Assembly (NCBI GenBank): GCA_977006965.1
Contig: OZ345363.1
Span: forward strand, 1,426,001-1,490,000
Origin: Phymatolithon calcareum
Lineage: Eukaryota; Rhodophyta; Florideophyceae; Hapalidiales
Direction of reading: 5' to 3'
Length of the DNA: 64,000 nucleotides
Made by a program: the position numbers and the translations under genes. Shown in pieces: positions 1 through 10,328 of this stretch. Below the pieces are notes generated by a model. It was given only the letters and a program-made list of their open reading frames with translations, was not told the origin of the DNA and made no database searches. Each line of letters opens with the position of its first letter. The first letter of the stretch is position 1.

Positions 1-510
1 AAACGCGTCCGTATAGTGCAATGACACACCGACCTCGGCGACTGCCAGCGGACAACTCGGGCGCATTGCCAGGACGCATGCAGCGCGGACTAGTGCCAGG
101 CTGGGAACGTTTGACCACCACCATCCGCCGGCATGACTGGAGAGAAGTGCTAGAGAGCGGACGCGATGCGGTGCGAGGAGTGCGGCACGCACGGCAATCA
201 TGGCGCCCATTGAATGACCTACGAAATGGACGCGAGCGGTAGGACCGACGACCGCATTGACCATACCAATGGCATCAGCGGCCATTTTGTCCATGTCATA
301 GCCGTCTTTGGGACGTTTTGATAAGCCAGTGCCGCAGTTATCTGGTAATAGCAATGTGAAACGTGGGTTGGTAGCTAGAAAGTCGACCTGAGGGTGCCAC
401 GATTCCCGGGTCATGCACATTCCCGCAAGAAAGACGACGTGCTCAGGCCCCGAACCCAAGACTGAGAAAGAGATTGGCAGCGTGTGTGGGGACGACAATG
501 TGTAAGGCAT
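1..510 (-). CDS. alpha/beta hydrolase, copy 1 (runs off left edge)
   Basis: An open frame of 170 codons reads from an ATG at 510 to the first base of the window without a stop, so the 3' end lies outside. It is nearly identical to the N-terminal half of the hydrolase at 3975-4955. It contains the oxyanion-region HxG-like start of the fold, the DNCGTGLS loop and the nucleophile elbow GHSMGA, whose Ser is the presumed catalytic nucleophile. The first 12 residues differ from copy 2 and the next align with it from PISFSV onward. Two further in-frame ATGs lie upstream at 567 and 585, so the protein may be up to 25 residues longer. The family includes esterases, lipases and epoxide hydrolases; the substrate cannot be told. 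It sits divergently from an NLR pseudogene, as copy 2 does from the intact NLR. Confidence 0.75.
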   Translation of the reverse strand, partial: MPYTLSSPHTLPISFSVLGSGPEHVVFLAGMCMTRESWHPQVDFLATNPRFTLLLPDNCGTGLSKRPKDGYDMDKMAADAIGMVNAVVGPTARVHFVGHSMGAMIAVRAALLAPHRVRSLALLSSHAGGWWWSNVPSLALVRAACVLAMRPSCPLAVAEVGVSLHYTDAF

Positions 511-1770
511 CTTGCGGAGTTTTTGGGCGTTGAGCGGCTGCAAGAATGGGCGAAGGGTCTTCCACATTTCCCTAGACTTCCTCATACTCTTGATAGACAG
601 TATATTTAAGAGGGCATGGCAATGGAAGATGATGCTTGGAGCATTGCGAGGTGTGCATCACGCTTGAAGGTAAGATCTCCAGGTGAGCAAAAGACGACAC
701 CCTGTCCCTCTTCCGTGGGTTTCTCTCGCTCACAAAAAGAGAAGAGTACTGTGCACACTTGTAGAACGATGGAAGTATATCTGCAGCTATGAGATTTTGT
801 GATTTGAGATTAAATTCAGATAACCTCCGTGGCACAACGTGAATGGCCGGTCTGTTCGGGATCGCCGATAGAGACAATATGATAGGACAACTAGGCTAAA
901 GATGTGTGTCCCTGATCAGGAAAATGTGTGGACCTATGATGTAGTGTATATGAAGCGATGTGTATCCTCAACATCGCCATCAGACAGATGAATAAGGGTA
1001 TGCGACTTATTTCGTATCATACAGTACAGTATCACATGTAGAGATGGGCAAACCTCAATGGCTCCTCTCCTCGGGTGGCCCTCTGAGGACCTATTTTGGC
1101 GAGGACCGGTCCTCGCCCTCGCCACCGCCGCGAGGGTCCTCGCGAGAACTTATGATATATTCATATGATAGAGTTATTGCCATACAGAGCTTACTGTAAT
1201 CATAGCTCATCTGTGGATGCAAATTATCAGCACTGGCGATTATGGTCCTCGCGAGGACCTCTGAAGGCCCTCTTGAGAACTGAAAAATGAGGAGTCCTCG
1301 CAGGTCCACTCCTCTCCTCATTATGAAATGAGGACCATGTCCTCGCACTCGTCGGAATTTTGAGGTTTGCCCATCTCTAATTAGAGATGGGCAAACCTCA
1401 ATCATATGGATTTCAAGGAATAAATCCAATCCGCCCCAAACGGACCAGATACGCTCCAAACGGGGGCAGTGTTAACCAATGAGATTGATCCAATCGACCG
1501 AGTAAACTCTGGTCCCTGTAGCCCCAGCAAGGGCTAAATTACGCTATACGCTTATCATAGCGGTATTGTGTACTTCTAAAATAAACCAAAATTTGGTATT
1601 TTTAAATACAGATATATCTGTCTCTCCTCCACACCACGGATTTTGCCGCGCAGCAATGTCAGCCGCACATGCTCCACGTCAAGACGAGCTTCCAAGTAAC
1701 GAAGTCGCTTATCATTTCCTGTACCACACTTTCCCTACCAAGTCTAGGCCGCCGTCTCATCCATTTACAC
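511..1770. other. Spacer between divergent hydrolase 1 and NLR pseudogene 1
   Basis: No convincing gene. It holds the fold-back element at 1039-1400. The last 340 bases (from about 1431) are similar to the sequence just upstream of the intact NLR (from about 6090), so the putative NLR promoter was duplicated with the gene. Copy 1 has roughly 110 extra bases near 1520-1640. Confidence 0.6.
1039..1400. mobile_element. Small inverted-repeat (fold-back, hAT-like) element
   Basis: A 20-base terminal sequence starting TAGAGATGGGCAAACC at 1039 recurs inverted at 1360-1379, and again in direct orientation at 1382-1401, so the right end is itself a palindrome. The interior carries many inverted GGTCCTCGC/GCGAGGACC words. 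TAGAGATGGGCAAA resembles termini of hAT transposons (established pattern: [CT]AGnGnTGGGCAAA). The 8 bases before (atcacatg, 1031-1038) and those at 1401-1408 (atcatatg) match at 7 of 8, a possible worn target duplication. No transposase is present. Confidence 0.6.
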
Positions 1771-4135
1771 ATGGAGGCCGCCGGGCTCGGGCTTGCCATT
1801 ATCGCGAAAGCACGCACTCTCGTCAACAGCATCAAGGCGCGAGTTGCCAAGATCCGCGATGGACCGGACACCTTCCGAAGCTTGACCGATGAGCTCGAAC
1901 GTCTGATGAGACACCTCACGGATGTAGAGCCACATCTTCAATCGGCTCCACCGGCCATCCCCGCCACTATCGGTACTGTCGTCCACGAGTTTTTGCGTCC
2001 GTGCGCGACATCCTAGTCCGCTCCAATTCAATCTTGGAGGCAGTTTGCACGAGGGTTTTTCGCGGAAGCAGCGCAGGGCTGTCGGCCAGAGTCAAGTCCC
2101 TGTTTCGTCGGACAATTCAAGCCACGACTTTAAGCAGCACCGTCAGGGTGAGAAGCTGGATAGAGGCGTCTTGTAATTGCGGACGAAGAGAATTCATGAT
2201 GAATACTCTCCGTCCACAATTGCTAGGCGCATCTATCTAGCTTCTCGCCCTGATATCAATGCTCGTCATGAGTCTGAAAAGTCAAGAACAGAAAGACGTT
2301 CTCGTCCCGATGCTCGGCAGCTTGCGAGTCCCTGGAAGCGTATCGCGTGGGAGCAGGAACACCGGCTCTTCACCAAGGCACTGCACTCAACTTCACTGCC
2401 AGGGATACAGACGGAAGACACAGTACTCCAGAAGGAATGTTGAAAGAATCGATTCTATCAACGGAGCTTTCATCCACTGTGACCGTGGCGACAGGAGTGA
2501 TTACGCCTGCACACGGTGCTGTCGACATGGCCGGCATCGGCAAGACTATTGCCCTGCAGGGTCTTGCATTTGATGATAGTCGCGCCTGCTTCCCTGACGT
2601 CGTTCAGTACATTGCGCTTGGTCAAGGCGCCACTGTATCGACGGCAGTTGGCGCAATCGCGAAAATAATACGGTTAACAAGGGCATCGGCATCTGTCGCT
2701 GTCGTGGAACGCTCCCGCGTTGGTCCAGGATACTGTTCATTATGCCGTCGCTTGGTTCGAACGGAGAATCTGCCTCTTTCTTGTAGACGATCTCTGGCCT
2801 ACGGAAGACTGCCCAACTGGGTTCTTGAATAACCTACGCCAGCTGCTAAGAGGTTGCTCAGAAAGCCGGATGGCCATAACTACAAGGAGTACAGTCGTTG
2901 CGGACTCCGCTGGGCGCACCGTCGACTTTGCGTAAAGAGCCCCACTGGGAAATGTGTCTGTAAGCTTATTCATGGTGCATGTGAAACAAGATGAGACCGA
3001 AAGCGCCTCAAGAGTCCATGGGCGCCCTGAAAATGAGTGTAGCCACGATCCTTACTGATCGCTCTGTCAGTCACCGGATGCACAGCTGCATTCCTGGCCG
3101 AAGAGCAAGGGGATTTTGACAGCGCCAGTGACGCATATCGTGCGTCACGGGCACTTTCAAAACTCCTTTGTTCTTTGACGAGGAAAGCAGATGAGCATAT
3201 TGTGCTTCATAGCTGGGGAAACAGAGAATCGAACTTGGCGAAGAGTATCATAATGCCCAGGAGGCACGAGGTTGAACGGGGAAATCATCCTCGGCCTGAA
3301 ATTACTTGAAGCAAAATTAGTGACACTGAAGTCAAGAAGCACGGTTTACTCCGAGCTCACTATCTCCGAGCTCTACATTAGTCTCTGTGTGCTGAGGCAC
3401 CAGGACTTGAGTCCCGATCTCCGTCCTGTGTAGAATGTGGAATTTCGGCAATTAGTTTGCGTTGGCTGCTGTACGTCTTCTCAGCGGACTGGGCCTTTGT
3501 AAGCTCACTTTTCGGGAGCACGTGCACGGGGCGGCGAAAGAAGGTGGACTTACGCTTCATGATCTCCACTTGGATTTTTGGAAACAACAGGCCGAACCGA
3601 CGAAGTCAAACTCGCTATGGCATACACACCTTCTCAGCGGATATCTGGATCCAGAATTGAGCACATCTGGGTTTTCAATGCTCCTAGAGAAAGATGGTTC
3701 GTTTGAGCAGATGCTTTTCGAATGCGCACCTGCATCGTAATGGAGCATTCTAGATAACAGATTTATTCCTGTGAATCTTTGCTGACACATGTTGTCTGCA
3801 AATATGGTCATGGAGCTTGCCGCTCTTCTATTGGATGTGCGTTGGACATATGTACGTTCTGAGATCGGTGGTATGTTGGTACGCAAGTCGGACTTTGAGT
3901 GTTTGCTGACACTTGACGGCGATATTCTTGCAGAGTGAATCATTCTGAGCCTTGAGTTGATTTTGTAGGCCAATTCAGCTCTCTCGGGGAAGAGTGTCGG
4001 AAGGCCAGCGCGCATTTCTCTTCCAAGTGTGGGCACGTTTGTTCAATTTGAGGACGGGCAACGAAATTGTTGGCAAATGTTTAAGGAGCGTCGAAATGCA
4101 CAGACTAGTGCCGTACTGGCACAACAAGATCGCGT
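1771..4135 (+). pseudogene. NLR-like gene copy 1, decayed (helical N-term/NB-ARC, WD40 lost)
   Basis: The sequence aligns with codons 1 to about 745 of the intact NLR at 6306-10328. It starts at an equivalent ATG (1771, MEAAGLGLAII) but is broken by several frameshifts and stops, the first near 2000. Recognisable pieces are the N-terminal helical region (1771-1990), the P-loop region GAVDMAGIGKT (about 2515-2555), the kinase-2 LFLVDDLW (about 2780) and the LHDLHLDF winged-helix motif (about 3560). Homology stops abruptly at about 4135, before any WD40 repeat, where the second hydrolase begins. No full-length product is possible. Confidence 0.85.
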
Positions 4136-4955
4136 TGACGTCATGCGAGCTTTCGTCTGCAATGAAGTGACGACCACGCACTCGGAAAGTTAAGGCGCCA
4201 ATTTTCTCCGCCAACTCACGGCTTGCTCTCGGCGGCACGACCTCATCGTCCTCACCGTACACCACAACCACCGGAAACCCTGCATGTTTCAGCACCAAAC
4301 ATTCATGCGGCAGAATCTCGTATCGGCGTATAGCGTCCAATTGACCCCAGAAAGTCTCTCCATGTGGGTCGGACAACGCATCGCTACGCGCACCTTCCGC
4401 GTACCGTTCCAAGTAGGGTTGGCGACGGGGATATTTTTGCGCGGTGAAATCATCTATCACAAGCTCATCCAGAAACGCGTCCGTATAGTGCAATGACACA
4501 CCGACCTCGGCGACTGCCAGCGGACAACTCGGGCGCATTGCCAGGACGCATGCAGCGCGGACTAGTGCCAAGCTGGGAACGTTTGACCACCACCATCCGC
4601 CGGCATGACTGGAGAGAAGTGCTAGAGAGCGGACGCGATGCGGTGCGAGGAGTGCGGCACGCACGGCAATCATGGCGCCCATTGAATGACCTACGAAATG
4701 GACGCGAGCGGTAGGACCGACGACCGCGTTGACCATACCAATGGCATCGGCTGCCATTTTGTCCATGTCATAGCCGTCTTTGGGACGTTTTGACAAGCCA
4801 GTGCCGCAGTTATCTGGTAATAGCAATGTGAAACGTGGATTGGTAGCCAGAAAGTCGACCTGAGGGTGCCATGATTCCCGGGTCATGCACATTCCCGCAA
4901 GAAAGACGACGTGCTCAGGCCCCGAACCCCAGACTGAGAAAGAGATGGGAGACAT
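3975..4955 (-). CDS. alpha/beta hydrolase, copy 2, with an aberrant C-terminal tail
   Basis: A 326-residue frame with ATG at 4955. Core motifs are complete: the strand/turn DNCGTG near residue 49, nucleophile elbow GHSMGA with Ser91, acid in VVYGEDDEVVPP (Asp236 or 237) and His263 in GRHF. These form a plausible Ser-Asp-His triad. From about residue 275 the frame crosses the duplication breakpoint at 4135 and the last 50 or so residues are the antisense of the NLR pseudogene, so that tail is not ancestral. A normal family member would end with about 20 more residues of a final helix. It could act as an esterase or lipase; no signal peptide is visible. Copy 1 at the left edge is nearly identical over the shared part. 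Whether the hybrid is expressed or stable is unknown. Confidence 0.7.
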   Translation of the reverse strand: MSPISFSVWGSGPEHVVFLAGMCMTRESWHPQVDFLATNPRFTLLLPDNCGTGLSKRPKDGYDMDKMAADAIGMVNAVVGPTARVHFVGHSMGAMIAVRAALLAPHRVRSLALLSSHAGGWWWSNVPSLALVRAACVLAMRPSCPLAVAEVGVSLHYTDAFLDELVIDDFTAQKYPRRQPYLERYAEGARSDALSDPHGETFWGQLDAIRRYEILPHECLVLKHAGFPVVVVYGEDDEVVPPRASRELAEKIGALTFRVRGRHFIADESSHDVNAILLCQYGTSLCISTLLKHLPTISLPVLKLNKRAHTWKRNARWPSDTLPRES

Positions 4956-6305
4956 GTCATTCCATTTTCCTCTCGTTCAGCTCGCAGGCGCGTTTTCTCA
5001 TGCCTCAACTACTAATGAAGGGACGGGCACTCGGTTCTGGTGTATTTCTTCTTTGGTCGCTGCCGTTATGCATTTCGGTCGAGGCGATGCGTGTTCTTGG
5101 TGAGAGCAAATGGAAGTTGGTACGATTCGTGCCGGATTGACCTTATAGACAGAACGAGAGGGACAGCACATTATGTGAGCTTAAGAGGTCATAGAAAATT
5201 TATATACAATAGATATTTTTTATACAATCCAAAGTTTGCTATGGCCACCTTACAAAAGTTTAAACGTTTGAATTACGTGATTGAGTGTGCAGTGCAGCAA
5301 ATGCCTTCTGAACAATTGGAGGGTCCCCGTTAACTGCGAACCAATATTTTGCTACACGGATGGCGACACTAGGAGAGATTTTGGTTTTTGCAATGGGGAA
5401 ATTTCAGTCTCGTACGAATGACTTATTTTTTAGGTGAACCAAAAGTCAAAGGCACTGCAAAATGGCATGTAGTCACCCATTTTTGTTCACTTTTAGGTGA
5501 ATATTACTTTGTTATTCGCCCAATATGCATGCTGAACTCTCTCTGACAAGCAGGCCACAGCTGCGTGGCAGTCCGAAAAGGAAAGCGAAGGCATTGTCCT
5601 CGAAGCCCGCAGCTGAGTTTATCGGCACAAGTTGAGGGACGAATTGATGGCGAGAAAGCACCTGTCCCTGCGACGAATTTATTGTAAGATCCAATGGCGC
5701 GCAAACAGGCTCAGGGGACAGAACCGTCGATGCGACATTAGCATCCTTCGTAAAAGTCGAAGTTGAACAAGCTTGAACAGTTGATGAATCGACGAAGAAC
5801 AAAGAAAAGGATCCTGCAGCTTGTGGCACAGAGGATGTTTGCAAAATGGAAGGGAAACCTTTACCCACGTCTATGAGTTTAAAAATTTGCTGGTGGTACG
5901 GAAACTGAGGATGTACTGTACATAAAAGTAAGAATTGTTCTATCCTTAAGAATAGAACAATTCTATCAATAACTGTATCACCTGTGACAGAAAAATCGAA
6001 TACTCGTGATAGGATCGCTGATATCAAAACCTATGATACGAAAAATCGTGTCATATTGATATTGATACTGTTTTTCCGTGATCCAGTGCGCCCCAGACGG
6101 ACCAGATAGGCTCCGAACGGGAGCAGTCTCAACCAATGAGATTGAGCCAATCCCTGGAGTAAACTTTGGCCCATTATGATAACCCCCAGCAATGTCACCA
6201 GCACATGCTCAATGTCCAGACAAGCTTCCAAGCAACGAAGCCGCCTATCATTTCTGTGCCACACTTTCCCTACCAACTCTAGACCGCCATCTGAGCTATT
6301 AGAAC
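4956..6305. other. Spacer between divergent hydrolase 2 and the intact NLR
   Basis: A 1.35-kb shared 5' region for two divergent genes. A 171-codon minus-strand frame at 5512-6027 has no recognisable domain and is not called. A 13-bp-stem hairpin lies at 5931-5964. The segment from about 6090 resembles the region upstream of the decayed NLR copy. Confidence 0.5.
5931..5964. repeat. Perfect 13-bp hairpin with 8-base loop
   Basis: AGAATTGTTCTAT at 5931-5943 is followed by an 8-base loop and its exact reverse complement at 5952-5964. It is AT-rich and lies between the divergent genes; its role is unknown. Confidence 0.85.
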
Positions 6306-9300
6306 ATGGAGGCCTCCGGGTTTGGGCTTGCCATCATTGCGGAAACACGCACTCTCGTCAGTAGCATCAAGGCACGAATTGCCAATATCCGTGATGGACC
6401 GGACACCTTCCGAATCTTGACCGATGAGCTCGAACGTCTGATGAGACACCTTACGGATGTAGAGACACATCTTCAATCGGCTCCAGCGGCCATCCCTGCA
6501 AGTATCAGTACTGTTTTCAACGAAACATTAGCGTCCGTGCGTGCCATCTTAATCCACTCCAATTCAACCTTAGAGAAAGATTGCACGAGGGCCTTTCGCG
6601 GAAGCAGCGGCGGGGTGACGGCCAGAGTCAAGTCCCTGTTTCGACGGACAATTCAAGCCACGGCTTTAAGCAGCACCATGAATGCTCTCCGTCCGCAAGT
6701 GCAAGGCGCCTCTGTCCAGCTTCTCACCCTGATTTCAATGCTCGTGACAGGACTGAAAAGTCAAGAACAGGAAGACGTGCTCGTCCCGATTCTCGACAGC
6801 TTGCGAGTTGCCGGCAGCGTCGCTGAAGTATTTCGCGTGGGAGCAGGCACGCCGGCGCTTCCCCAAGGCACAACACTCAACTTTACTGCCAAGGATACAG
6901 ATGGAAGACACAGTACTCCAGAAGGAATATTGAAAGAATCAATTCTATCAACGGAATTTTCATCCACTGTGACAGCGGCGGCAGGAGTGATTACGCCTGC
7001 ACACGGTGTTGTCGGCATGGCCGGCGTCGGCAAGACTATTGCCCTGCAGGGTCTTGCATTTGATGATGACATTCGCGCCCGTTTCCCTGACGGCGTTCAG
7101 TACATTGCGCTTGGTCAAGGCGCCACTGTATCGATGGCGATAGGCGCAATCGCGAAAATAATGCGGCTAACAGGGGCATCGGCATCTGTCGCTGCCGTGG
7201 AACGCTCCACTTTGCTCCAAGATGCGGTTGATTATGCGGTCTCTTGGTTCGAAAGGAGAATCTGCCTGTTTCTTGTAGACGATCTCTGGCCTACGGAAGA
7301 CTGCCCAACTGGGTTCTTGAATAACCTGCGCCAGCTGCTGAGGTGTTGCCCAGAAAGCCGGATGGCCATAACTACAAGGAGTACAGTCATTGCAGACTCC
7401 GCTGGACGCACCGTCGACTTTGCGCCAAGAGCCCCACTCGGAACTGTGTCTGTAAGCATATTCATGATGCATGCGACACAAGATGCGACAGAGAAAGCGC
7501 CTCAAGAGTCCACGGGGGCCCTGAAAACCAGTGTAGCCGCGATCCTTACGATATGTGCGGGACTACCGATCGCTCTTGCAGTCGCCGGATGCACAGTTGC
7601 TTTCCTCGCCAAAGAGCAAGGGGATTTTGAACGTGCTTGTGACACATATGCTTCAAAGCTGGCAAAACAGAGAATCGAACTTGGTGAAGAGCAGGGCCCA
7701 GGAGGCACGAGCTTGAACGCGGGAATCATTCTCAGCCTGAAAATTCTAGAAGCAGAGTTAGTGAAACTGAAGTCAAAAAACACTGTTGACTCCGAGCTCA
7801 CTATCTCCGACCTCTACATAAGTCTCTGTGTGCTGAGGCACCAGGTTTGGGTCCCGGTCTCTGTCCTTAGTCGAATGTGGAAGGTCGGCAAAGATTTTGC
7901 GTTGGCTGTTGTACGTCTTTTCAGCGGATTGAGTCTTTGCAAGCTCACTTTTCGGGAACACGGGCAGGGAGTGGCGAAAGAAGGTGGTCTTACGCTTCAT
8001 GATCTCCACTTGGATTTTTGTAAACAACAGGCCGAAACAACGACGACAAGCTCGCTATGGCATGCACGCCTTCTCAATGGATATCTGGGTACAGAATCGA
8101 GGTCTGGGTGTTCAATGCGCCCAGAGCAAGGCGGTTCATTTGAGCAGATGCTTTTCGAATGCAGACCTAGATCGTGGTGGAGCATCCCAAACGATGGATA
8201 TATTCCTGTAAATCTTTCCAGACACTTGCTGTCTGCAAATATGGTCATGGAGCTTGCCGCTCTTTTATTGGATGCGCGTTGGACGTATGTACGTGCTGAG
8301 ATCGGTGGTATGTTGGCACTCAAGTCGGACTTTGAGTGTTTGCTGACACTTGAAGGCGAAATTCTTGCACAGAGAGTCAGTCAAAGCTTTGAGTTGATTT
8401 GTAAGGCGATTCAGCTCTCGTGGGGACGAGTGTCGGAAGGTCAGCGAGCGTTTCTCTTCCAAGTGTGTGGACGCTTGTGCAATTTGAGGACGGACAACGA
8501 AATTGTTGCCAAATACTTGAGGAGCGTCGAAACGCACACACCAGCGCCGTACTTGCTGCCTGTGAACCCGTTTTTCCCACACCCTCACAGTGCGCAGTTG
8601 ATGGAGATTCCAGTGGGATCGGATTGCCAGTCACTGGCTTGCTCTTGTTGTGGGAAGTACATTGCAGCAGGAGCAGGAAGTATCGTTGTTGTTGCAGATG
8701 CTTGGACGGGAGATATATTGAAGCGTTTGGAAGGGCACACTGACGATATAGAATGCCTATCGTTTGCTGTTGGGTCAAAGAAAATTGTGTCAGGGTCACA
8801 TGACCGATCGGTCGTCGTTTGGGAATGGGAGACTTCTGAGTTGCCTGTTCAAGTCTTCAGGGGTCACAGCAGGTCGGTATTGGACGTTGCTTTTAGTAGC
8901 AAAGGTGGGAAGGTGTTCTCGTGCTCTTGTGATCGCACGTTAAAGATCTGGGACACAAACACCGGTGCACAAATTGGAGAATTCGTGCAGCAATACAGTG
9001 TTGTGCGTGTCGTGGTTTCTAGTGATGATCAGACTGCCGCAATTGGTCTTGGGAATGGAACGGTGAAAGTCCTGGACTACTGCGCTGGGGATACAATCTT
9101 CCAAAATGCCGATGAGCGCGAAGACGATATACTTTGTGTTGCATTCAGGGCGAAGGACCAACAGTTGGCGACAGTGTCGCGGAACGAAAGAATTCGGATA
9201 TGGGACACTCGAACATGGTCAAGTAGCGGTGCAACTTTTGAAGGACACACATTCTCGGTGAAATGTGGTGCAATCGGTCCAGACGGACATCAAATCGCAT

Positions 9301-10328
9301 CTGGGTCATGGGATGATACTGTGCGCTTGTGGGACGCCAACACTGGGAGACATATCTGGACATCGCCAAATATGCACAGCGAAGTAAGAAGCGTTACGTT
9401 TACTCCAGATGGGAAAAGAATAATATCCGGGTCTATCGACGGCATTCTTCGCATTTGGGACACGGGCGTTGATGCAGAAGCAAACGATCAAGAATATGGA
9501 CCTTCTGATCCATTCATCTATGCCGTTGCGAATAGCCACAACGGCAATATTGTAGCGTCTGGGTCGAAGGATGGCACGTTACGTTTGTGGAACTCGCGTA
9601 CGGGCAGTCAGATTGGTCATACATTGGAAGGACACACATATTCAGTGAGATGTGTTTCATTCAGTAGTGATGGACGATGGGTGGCCACCGGCTCGCGGGA
9701 CAGTACTGTGCGGCTTTGGGATTCGAAGACGTTACTGCAAATAGGGAATCCTCTAGAAGGACATATAGACTGCGTGAATTGTGTTTCGTTCAGCTGGGAT
9801 GGATTTCGGCTTGTCTCCGGATCGAGAGACAAAACTGTTTGTATATGGAACACTAAGTCGGGAATGCAGATTGGAGATGCTCTGCAAGGGCACGTGGAAT
9901 CTGTTGTGGCAATATCTGAGAGCTCTGATGGATGTCATATTGTGTCCCGGGACTTTGAAGACGTAGTCATTATCTGGAATCGCATGAAGCGAAGTATCGC
10001 TTGGCAATCGCAACCACGACTCGCCAAGTCAAGCGACCGTGATACCCACGCAAGTTACGAAATGACAGGCGTGGAAGCAGAAAAGATCATTCGCAGTTGT
10101 GGGCAGGAGACACCTCACCTCTGGCCTAGTTCTTTCCCTGCTTATACTGCTGAAGTGTACTGCCGCAATAACTCTGTGTATGCGAATATGCCTACTGGAA
10201 GTACATTGCTTGGGACTTTGCCATCGGAAGTTAATTCTTGGAAGTACAATGAAGTAAGAAAGGTGTTTGTTGCTGGACTGCAGAGTGGCGCAGTTGCTGT
10301 ATCTAATTTGACGGTCAGATGCGAATGA
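6306..10328 (+). CDS. NLR-like receptor: helical (HeLo/MLKL-type?) N-term, NB-ARC, winged helix, about 11 WD40 repeats
   Basis: A single 1340-codon exon from ATG 6306. Residues 1-160 are all-helical, with a Lys/Arg-rich stretch (RVKSLFRRTIQ) and a leucine-rich last helix. This pattern is reminiscent of HeLo-like/MLKL four-helix death domains. NB-ARC follows: P-loop GMAGVGKT (about 237-244), kinase-2 LFLVDDLW (about 320-327), RNBS-B MAITTRS (about 350), GLPIA (about 418). The winged-helix/MHD-like LHDLHLDF is near 564. About 11 WD40 repeats run from about 770 to 1235, most ending in [IL]W[DN]. NB-ARC STAND proteins switch on ATP binding and oligomerise; WD40 repeats usually sense a ligand. By family it is an immune or cell-death receptor; the ligand is unknown. 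It is the intact copy of a pair. An AATAAA overlaps the stop codon. Confidence 0.9.
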   Translation: MEASGFGLAIIAETRTLVSSIKARIANIRDGPDTFRILTDELERLMRHLTDVETHLQSAPAAIPASISTVFNETLASVRAILIHSNSTLEKDCTRAFRGSSGGVTARVKSLFRRTIQATALSSTMNALRPQVQGASVQLLTLISMLVTGLKSQEQEDVLVPILDSLRVAGSVAEVFRVGAGTPALPQGTTLNFTAKDTDGRHSTPEGILKESILSTEFSSTVTAAAGVITPAHGVVGMAGVGKTIALQGLAFDDDIRARFPDGVQYIALGQGATVSMAIGAIAKIMRLTGASASVAAVERSTLLQDAVDYAVSWFERRICLFLVDDLWPTEDCPTGFLNNLRQLLRCCPESRMAITTRSTVIADSAGRTVDFAPRAPLGTVSVSIFMMHATQDATEKAPQESTGALKTSVAAILTICAGLPIALAVAGCTVAFLAKEQGDFERACDTYASKLAKQRIELGEEQGPGGTSLNAGIILSLKILEAELVKLKSKNTVDSELTISDLYISLCVLRHQVWVPVSVLSRMWKVGKDFALAVVRLFSGLSLCKLTFREHGQGVAKEGGLTLHDLHLDFCKQQAETTTTSSLWHARLLNGYLGTESRSGCSMRPEQGGSFEQMLFECRPRSWWSIPNDGYIPVNLSRHLLSANMVMELAALLLDARWTYVRAEIGGMLALKSDFECLLTLEGEILAQRVSQSFELICKAIQLSWGRVSEGQRAFLFQVCGRLCNLRTDNEIVAKYLRSVETHTPAPYLLPVNPFFPHPHSAQLMEIPVGSDCQSLACSCCGKYIAAGAGSIVVVADAWTGDILKRLEGHTDDIECLSFAVGSKKIVSGSHDRSVVVWEWETSELPVQVFRGHSRSVLDVAFSSKGGKVFSCSCDRTLKIWDTNTGAQIGEFVQQYSVVRVVVSSDDQTAAIGLGNGTVKVLDYCAGDTIFQNADEREDDILCVAFRAKDQQLATVSRNERIRIWDTRTWSSSGATFEGHTFSVKCGAIGPDGHQIASGSWDDTVRLWDANTGRHIWTSPNMHSEVRSVTFTPDGKRIISGSIDGILRIWDTGVDAEANDQEYGPSDPFIYAVANSHNGNIVASGSKDGTLRLWNSRTGSQIGHTLEGHTYSVRCVSFSSDGRWVATGSRDSTVRLWDSKTLLQIGNPLEGHIDCVNCVSFSWDGFRLVSGSRDKTVCIWNTKSGMQIGDALQGHVESVVAISESSDGCHIVSRDFEDVVIIWNRMKRSIAWQSQPRLAKSSDRDTHASYEMTGVEAEKIIRSCGQETPHLWPSSFPAYTAEVYCRNNSVYANMPTGSTLLGTLPSEVNSWKYNEVRKVFVAGLQSGAVAVSNLTVRCE

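Noticed and set aside
5512-6027. 171-codon minus-strand frame
   Set aside because: No domain, overlaps a hairpin and the shared promoter region; composition like spacer.
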